Shown here: positions 58,908-64,000 of the stretch, one piece after another | Layout: each line of letters opens with the position of its first letter | Position numbering within the stretch: position 1 is the first letter of the stretch | DNA from: an uncultured Bacteroidales bacterium | GTDB taxonomy: Bacteria > Bacteroidota > Bacteroidia > Bacteroidales > Bacteroidaceae | NCBI GenBank assembly: GCA_902798685.1 | Contig: CADBXO010000008.1 | Coordinates: 1-64,000 of the forward strand | Reading direction: 5' to 3' | DNA length: 64,000 nucleotides | The notes under the pieces: model-generated | What the model was told of the DNA's origin: nothing | The model's input: only the letters and a program-made list of their open reading frames with translations | The model's database searches: none | Made by a program: the position numbers and the translations under genes

Positions 58908-61247
58908 TTAATTTCCAAGTTTGGTTATGTTAGCGTCAATCCAGTCCCAGCGCTTTCTGAATGCCGTTTTCATGGCATCGACAGCCTGCTGGAATGAGAG
59001 GTTGTAGTCACCGTTCTGCTTGTAGTTGGTCAGGTTGCGGTTTTCGGCCCATATGGTGTTGTTGGATGACTCTGACAGGCGGATGTATTCGGCCATCTGG
59101 TCAATGTAGATGGGCAGACTGTCTCTCCAAACATACTTATACTCGTTCCAGCGTGCAACCAGACGGTCTCTGAATTCTTTGTCATATTTGGCCAGATCAG
59201 CAAAGTAATACTTGTTATTTCCCTTGTTGTCCATCTTGAGGAGTTCCCACTGCCTGATTCGGCTGTTCTCACTGCTGCCGGCGCTGCCGTACGCTGCGTC
59301 ATTGTACAGGGTGAAGGTGTGGTAGTCAAAGTCCCATACAGGGCCGTAGCAGAGTTTGCCGCCGGCATCCTTGTACATGTATGCGCTGTGAGGTCCGGCG
59401 TTGGGCCATGTGTTGTATGAGTCGTGGTTCATGGTTATCTCCATGATAAGCACATAGTCTATGGCTCTGTCATAATCCAGATACTGCTTAATTTTTGTAT
59501 TGTTGTTGGGATTGGGCTTCATTTCGTTGTAAATGGCATCCTCCATGTTCTTGACGTAACTCTGAAGGTACTTGAACGTGGGAGATGCTGATGTCAGCAG
59601 ATTGCCGTTCTCATCCTCATCAGGATCTTTAAGTACGTAGGGCACCTTGTAGCGGCTGTTTGAACCGGTGCTGCGGAATCCAACCATGGGACTCTTGTCA
59701 TAACGGTCACTGGAGTTGTAACCAAGGAAGTCATCAATGACTATCAGCATTCCGCCGTTTGCGGGATCCTGCAGGTTAGGCGCTGCAATGTCAACGCGGT
59801 GGTTGTCAATCCTGATCTGCTCGCAGAGGTAGTAGTTACCCATATGCTTGCCGTTCCATACCAGCTCCACGAACTTGCCTTCAACGGTGTAGGGCATATG
59901 TGTGTGACGTGAAATCCAGAATGCGGCATCATTACGCAGCAGGGTGCGGTCCTTGTAGTTTGCCAGCAGGCACCAGCGCTTCTGCTTGTGCATGCCCAGG
60001 ATCTTGGCTTTCTCATCCAGCCTAAGCGCGTAAGGCTTCTTGTTGGTCTCGGTCCAAGTACCGTTTCCGCGGCCCTTAAGACTGAGCGTACCCTCATAAT
60101 CAACAGTACCGTCGGGCAGTTCAATGCGCATTGTAGAACCCTCAACCCAGGTATCACGACGGGTCACAGACTTACCGTTGGTATTGATCCTGACTACGGG
60201 CAGATGAGAGTTGTACATGGTCATCTTGTAATCCTTGTGAGCTCCGTATTTCCATACCGTCACGGTTACAGGTGAGTTGTTCATGTTTATTGTGTTGAAC
60301 TGACCCTCAACAAGTACGCTGTCGCCAAGAGTGATCTTGTCACCGTTATGGTCGAACAGGAACTTCTGGTCTGAGAAATCCGTAACTGTAGGCAGGCAGT
60401 AGAAGAATGTCTCAACCTGATCAGCATACCTCATGGCCACATTGTTGCCCATCATGACGGAATTCAATGTGATTGTAATCTTGCGGATATATACGGGCGT
60501 TGACGTGATTGTGGTGTCAGACGTATACATCTTGAGCAGGATATAGCCGTCAGCGGGCTCCTCTTCAAGCAGGTTGATTCGTGCGGCCCATGTGCTGTCA
60601 GCGGGCTGGAATGTCAGATCCTGCAGAGTATATTTCTTGCGGAGCGAGTGCTCCAGTGAGTCTGTTATGAAAATTGATGCGCTGTCACCAAAGAACAGGT
60701 CGTACGGATTGGTGCGCAGATATACCGTGATATCCTTGGCTCCGTCTACAAATGCTGCAACCGATTCCTGATTCATTATTCTCAGTGAAATGCCCGTGGA
60801 CTGCTCGCGCGGAATCATGTTCAGGACAGTCTCATCAGAGTAGATGACTGTGTCCTCATCGGCCACCATGAGAGAGATTATGTCACCGGACTTCATTCCG
60901 TATTTCATGTTCATGACAATGTTCCAGATGCTGTCCTTGCCCAATTTGTAAGACTTTATCTCGGCAAACTGGTACTTGGCGCCGGCGGTGTCACTGATCT
61001 GAACGGTTACATCCTGCCTTGAAAGGAGGTTTACGGGAATGGTTCGGACACGGAATATCGTTGAGTCACCCTCATTGAAGGTGAGTGTATCCTGAGTAAT
61101 GGTCTCGACGTGCTTGAATTCCTTTTGCGGAATCACGGGATCAGGAAAGATAATCTCCGGTTTTTCGTCCTGACAGGACCAGAGCGCGCCTGCCGTAAGT
61201 GCTGCTATCAACAGCTGATTAATGCGTGTCAGTAATGATTTCTTCAT
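58908..61247 (-). CDS. CotH-family secreted kinase-like lipoprotein
   Basis: A 779-residue lipoprotein (signal ending AGALWSC, lipidated C25). The N-terminal about 400 residues have beta-rich, Ig-like character. The C-terminal part carries a CotH kinase domain: GNGTWTETNKKPYALRLDEKA (about 392-412), GNYYLCEQIRIDNHRVDI (about 466-483), VLIMEITMNHDSYN (about 625-638) and YGPVWDFDYHTF (about 652-663) as candidate ATP and metal-binding residues. CotH of Bacillus phosphorylates spore coat proteins; here an extracytoplasmic protein-kinase role is inferred. A -7 box TAAATTTG precedes it on this strand. Confidence 0.88.
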   Translation of the reverse strand: MKKSLLTRINQLLIAALTAGALWSCQDEKPEIIFPDPVIPQKEFKHVETITQDTLTFNEGDSTIFRVRTIPVNLLSRQDVTVQISDTAGAKYQFAEIKSYKLGKDSIWNIVMNMKYGMKSGDIISLMVADEDTVIYSDETVLNMIPREQSTGISLRIMNQESVAAFVDGAKDITVYLRTNPYDLFFGDSASIFITDSLEHSLRKKYTLQDLTFQPADSTWAARINLLEEEPADGYILLKMYTSDTTITSTPVYIRKITITLNSVMMGNNVAMRYADQVETFFYCLPTVTDFSDQKFLFDHNGDKITLGDSVLVEGQFNTINMNNSPVTVTVWKYGAHKDYKMTMYNSHLPVVRINTNGKSVTRRDTWVEGSTMRIELPDGTVDYEGTLSLKGRGNGTWTETNKKPYALRLDEKAKILGMHKQKRWCLLANYKDRTLLRNDAAFWISRHTHMPYTVEGKFVELVWNGKHMGNYYLCEQIRIDNHRVDIAAPNLQDPANGGMLIVIDDFLGYNSSDRYDKSPMVGFRSTGSNSRYKVPYVLKDPDEDENGNLLTSASPTFKYLQSYVKNMEDAIYNEMKPNPNNNTKIKQYLDYDRAIDYVLIMEITMNHDSYNTWPNAGPHSAYMYKDAGGKLCYGPVWDFDYHTFTLYNDAAYGSAGSSENSRIRQWELLKMDNKGNNKYYFADLAKYDKEFRDRLVARWNEYKYVWRDSLPIYIDQMAEYIRLSESSNNTIWAENRNLTNYKQNGDYNLSFQQAVDAMKTAFRKRWDWIDANITKLGN

Positions 61248-61255
61248 AGCGGCCC

Positions 61256-61263
61256 CAAATTTA
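61256..61263 (-). promoter_or_regulatory. -7 box of the CotH gene
   Basis: TAAATTTG on the minus strand fits TAnnTTTG and ends eight bases before ATG 61247. Confidence 0.45.
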
Positions 61264-61358
61264 CAACTTTTAAGGCAGACCCCACACCTTATTTAGTTAA
61301 ATATAAGCCTGTGTATAAAAAACCGCCTCTGGATATAGCAGGGAAGCGTAGAAATGTT

Positions 61359-61366
61359 TATATTTG
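61359..61366 (+). promoter_or_regulatory. -7 box of the polysaccharide locus
   Basis: TATATTTG fits TAnnTTTG and lies 38 bases before ATG 61405. The 157-base gap from 61248 shows no further structure that I can support. Confidence 0.45.
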
Positions 61367-61404
61367 TAAAAATTTTCCATCAGTTCTCTTCTAACTTGAT
61401 ATAA

Positions 61405-63342
61405 ATGAAAGGATTCATCAAGAATATTACCGAATGGTATTTCTCAAAAAAGGCTATACCTTACTGGTGCATTCTCCTGCTTGACTGTTTTCTGGTCCTA
61501 ATAAACGGATACATTGCCTTGTTCCTGACCCGTCAGCAAGCATTCCACAATGACATACTGTTCAAGACCAACAGTTGGGGCATCCTGATAACCATGTTTA
61601 TCTACGCCGTCTCCTTCAAGTTGTTCCACACATATCACGGCATAGTACGTTACTCCACGTTCCATGACCTGGTAAACATATCGTCATCAACCACCACCGC
61701 CGCCATCATATCCTACGGAATGTCCAAGATGCTCCGTAATATCCAGGTGACAGCGGTAGCCATGCCAAACTTCTACGGACAGTTCATAATGCTGGTAGGA
61801 GTGACGATGGCCATGTTTATAGTCCGAGTAGCGGTAAAGTTCATGTTCGAACTCTCCAGGACCGATGCCCGCACTACCAACATATTCATCTACGGTGTGC
61901 TTGAGGGTGGCGTAAGTCTGGCCAAGAGTGTGTTCAACCAGGATGTCAAGAAATACACCCTGAAGGGTTTCGTAAGCCCGTCGGGTGACTTTGTAGGCCA
62001 GCGCCTGCTGGGCGTTCGCGTCTACCCCGAGAACCTGAACCTGGCCAACATAATGGTGGAGAACGATATCCACGCCATCATGGTCAGCCCGTTACAGACC
62101 GACCACTTCCGCGAGCGTCAGGAATTCATAACCTCCCTGACCGATGCCGGAATCAAGATAATGGTCATGAACCAGAGCGAGGAGTGGGACGGCAAATCCC
62201 CCCTGAGCCACGAGCGAATGCGTGACATCGAGATCGAGGACCTGCTGCCCCGCGACAAGATAGAGGTCGATATGGACGCCATAGGCCAGAACCTGCGCCG
62301 CAAGCGAATTCTGATTACAGGTGCTGCAGGTTCAATCGGTGGCGAGATGGTCCGCCAGATAGCCAAGTACAATCCTGCCGAGATGGTGCTGATTGACCAG
62401 GCTGAGACTCCCATGCATGATGTCCGCCTGTTTATGGCAGAGCGTTATCCCAAGATCAAGTGCTATACCATTGTGGGCAGCATAACCAATAAGAAGTTCA
62501 TGGAGACAATCTTTGAGAGCCACAAGCCTGATTATGTTCTCCATGCAGCTGCTTACAAGCATGTTCCAATGATGGAGGATAATCCAGCCATGGCGGTTCA
62601 GAATAACATTGCCGGTACAAGGGTTATTGCAGATTTGGCAGTAAAATACAGGACTGCTAAATTTGTGATGATTTCTACAGATAAGGCCGTGAACCCCACC
62701 AATGTTATGGGTTGTTCAAAGCGTATCTGTGAGATATACTGCCAGTCACTTAACCAGGCCATTGTGGATGGTAAGGTTGATGGTATTACCCAGTTCGTTA
62801 CAACACGTTTTGGTAACGTGCTGGGTTCTAACGGTAGCGTTATTCCTATCTTCCGTGAGCAGATTAAGAACGGTGGTCCTATTACTGTGACCGACCCCGA
62901 GATGGTGCGCTACTTTATGCTTATCCCTGAGGCCTGTAAACTGGTTCTTGAGGCCGGTACAATGGGCAAGGGTGGTGAGATTTATGTCTTCGATATGGGT
63001 AAGCCTGTAAAGATTGTAAATCTGGCCAAGCGTATGATTAAGCTTAGCGGTGCTAAGAATATTGACATTGTATTCACGGGCCTGCGTGACGGTGAGAAAC
63101 TGTATGAGGAGGTTCTGGCATCAGCTGAGAATACCTTGCCTACAGACCATCCCAAAATCCTGAGGGCTAAGGTTCGTGAGTATGACTATGAGACTGCCGT
63201 TGAGAATGAGGAGCGTCTGCTAAAGCAGTCATACACGTTTGATGATATGGAGATTGTTCGGATAATGAAGGAGATAGTTCCGGAGTTTAAGAGTAATAAT
63301 TCTAAGTACGAAGTATTGGATTTGAAAACAGTAGAAGCATGA
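61405..63342 (+). CDS. Membrane-bound UDP-GlcNAc 4,6-dehydratase-like enzyme (WbpM/CapD family)
   Basis: A 645-residue protein with four N-terminal transmembrane helices (about 20-160), a CoA-binding-like Rossmann part (about 158-260) and a C-terminal SDR domain. The NAD loop is [12 protein letters not shown] (about 302-313) and the catalytic region is [19 protein letters not shown] (about 418-436), in which Met replaces Tyr of the YxxxK pair (MGCSK), as in WbpM-type enzymes. It makes UDP-4-keto-6-deoxy sugars for capsule or O-antigen. Its stop overlaps the rfbB start (ATGA at 63339-63342). Third-position choice shifts from C-rich to T-rich after about 62500. Confidence 0.92.
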   Translation: MKGFIKNITEWYFSKKAIPYWCILLLDCFLVLINGYIALFLTRQQAFHNDILFKTNSWGILITMFIYAVSFKLFHTYHGIVRYSTFHDLVNISSSTTTAAIISYGMSKMLRNIQVTAVAMPNFYGQFIMLVGVTMAMFIVRVAVKFMFELSRTDARTTNIFIYGVLEGGVSLAKSVFNQDVKKYTLKGFVSPSGDFVGQRLLGVRVYPENLNLANIMVENDIHAIMVSPLQTDHFRERQEFITSLTDAGIKIMVMNQSEEWDGKSPLSHERMRDIEIEDLLPRDKIEVDMDAIGQNLRRKRILITGAAGSIGGEMVRQIAKYNPAEMVLIDQAETPMHDVRLFMAERYPKIKCYTIVGSITNKKFMETIFESHKPDYVLHAAAYKHVPMMEDNPAMAVQNNIAGTRVIADLAVKYRTAKFVMISTDKAVNPTNVMGCSKRICEIYCQSLNQAIVDGKVDGITQFVTTRFGNVLGSNGSVIPIFREQIKNGGPITVTDPEMVRYFMLIPEACKLVLEAGTMGKGGEIYVFDMGKPVKIVNLAKRMIKLSGAKNIDIVFTGLRDGEKLYEEVLASAENTLPTDHPKILRAKVREYDYETAVENEERLLKQSYTFDDMEIVRIMKEIVPEFKSNNSKYEVLDLKTVEA

Positions 63343-64000
63343 AGCGTTCAATTATCATAACCGGCGGAGCAGGCTTTATAGGTAGCCATGTGGTCCGCCT
63401 TTTTGTTAATAAATACCCGGATTACAAAGTAATAAATCTTGACAAACTGACTTATGCGGGAAACCTCGATAACCTTAAGGATATTGAGGATAAACCAAAC
63501 TATAAGTTTGTCAAGATGGATATTTGTGACTTTGACGGTGTACTCAAACTGATGCAGGATGAGAAGGTGGATGGAATCATCCATCTGGCTGCAGAATCTC
63601 ATGTTGACCGCTCAATCAAGGATCCGTTTACTTTTGCTCAGACTAATGTAATGGGTACTTTGAGCCTGCTTCAGGCTGCCAAGTGCTATTGGGATGGAAA
63701 CTGGGAAGGAAAGCGCTTCTATCATATTTCTACTGATGAGGTATATGGTGCTCTGGAGATGACCAATCCGGAGGGTATCAAGCCTCCGTTTACTACTAAA
63801 GCTAGTTCTGGTGAGCATCACTTGGCTTATGGCAGCAAATTCTTTACTGAGGATTTGAAGTACCAGCCGCACAGCCCTTATAGTGCTTCTAAAGCATCAT
63901 CTGATCACTTTGTACGTGCATTTCATGATACTTATGGAATGCCTACAATCGTAACCAACTGCTCAAATAACTACGGCCCTTATCAGTTCCCTGAGAAACT
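63339..64000 (+). CDS. rfbB: dTDP-glucose 4,6-dehydratase, truncated by window end
   Basis: The frame from ATG 63339 stays open to the window edge (about 220 residues). It starts [22 protein letters not shown] with the NAD loop TGGAGFIGS (8-16). [13 protein letters not shown] (about 34-46), [12 protein letters not shown] (about 82-93), the STDEVYG motif (about 131-137) and [12 protein letters not shown] (with YxxxK, near 181-192) are RmlB/RfbB signatures. It makes dTDP-4-keto-6-deoxyglucose, the precursor of dTDP-rhamnose. It overlaps the upstream dehydratase by four bases, so both belong to a surface polysaccharide operon that continues outside. Confidence 0.93.
   Translation, partial: MKRSIIITGGAGFIGSHVVRLFVNKYPDYKVINLDKLTYAGNLDNLKDIEDKPNYKFVKMDICDFDGVLKLMQDEKVDGIIHLAAESHVDRSIKDPFTFAQTNVMGTLSLLQAAKCYWDGNWEGKRFYHISTDEVYGALEMTNPEGIKPPFTTKASSGEHHLAYGSKFFTEDLKYQPHSPYSASKASSDHFVRAFHDTYGMPTIVTNCSNNYGPYQFPEK

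Overview
The window looks like a chromosomal segment of a gut or rumen Bacteroidales bacterium, Prevotellaceae-like in flavour. The grounds are a SusC/SusD pair, glycine-lipid acyltransferases, -7 promoter boxes of the TAnnTTTG type instead of Shine-Dalgarno-led starts, the Bacteroidetes order nusB-yajC-ybbR-coaE, DUF3276/DUF4954/DUF5606 proteins and short C-terminal tails of the type seen on secreted Prevotella proteins. Species cannot be fixed from sequence alone. No rRNA, tRNA or CRISPR array was recognised.

Layout. 0-5.9 kb: the end of a Fic protein, small enzymes (methyltransferase-like, flavodoxin-like, DUF3795, tyrosine phosphatase, two acetyltransferase-fold proteins) and the glsA-glsB glycine-lipid operon. 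6.1-8.5 kb: two PLP enzymes of sulfur amino acid metabolism. 8.6-18.5 kb: a co-directional block of an exported PstS-like binding protein, SusC, SusD, a Met/His-rich YtkA/FixH-like lipoprotein, a TonB receptor carrying the CxxxM and HxM signatures of the copper receptor OprC, and a DAACS symporter; I read it as a metal (probably copper) acquisition locus. 18.5-28.6 kb: a membrane-anchored AraC regulator, a YeiH-type transporter, a GH51 arabinofuranosidase, a second metal-type TonB receptor with a His/Cys small protein, pepT, a short-chain dehydrogenase, a TSCPD protein and a REP-associated transposase (RAYT). 28.6-42.6 kb: housekeeping genes (hslR-like, pth, rplY, nusB, yajC, ybbR, coaE, nagB, pgeF, tex, recA). 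43-47.5 kb: a second, divergent HUH-type transposase, dnaK and msrA. 47.8-61.2 kb: two paralogous secreted phosphatases around a lipoprotein, an acyl-ligase/fabF/fabZ mini-operon, and a CotH kinase / TrpB2 / transglutaminase-like run. 61.4-64 kb: the start of a surface polysaccharide locus.

The most unusual content is repeated DNA. Three families of palindromic elements occur. Family 1 is six copies of an exactly 118-bp palindrome, placed on gene stop codons and flanking the RAYT in inverted orientation. Family 2 is fourteen 47-bp hairpins at an 83-84 bp period in three arrays that bracket recA and the second HUH transposase. Family 3 is two copies of a 140-bp palindrome bracketing msrA. They read as two REP/RAYT-like systems in one genome, with elements that can supply stop codons and bidirectional terminators to host genes.
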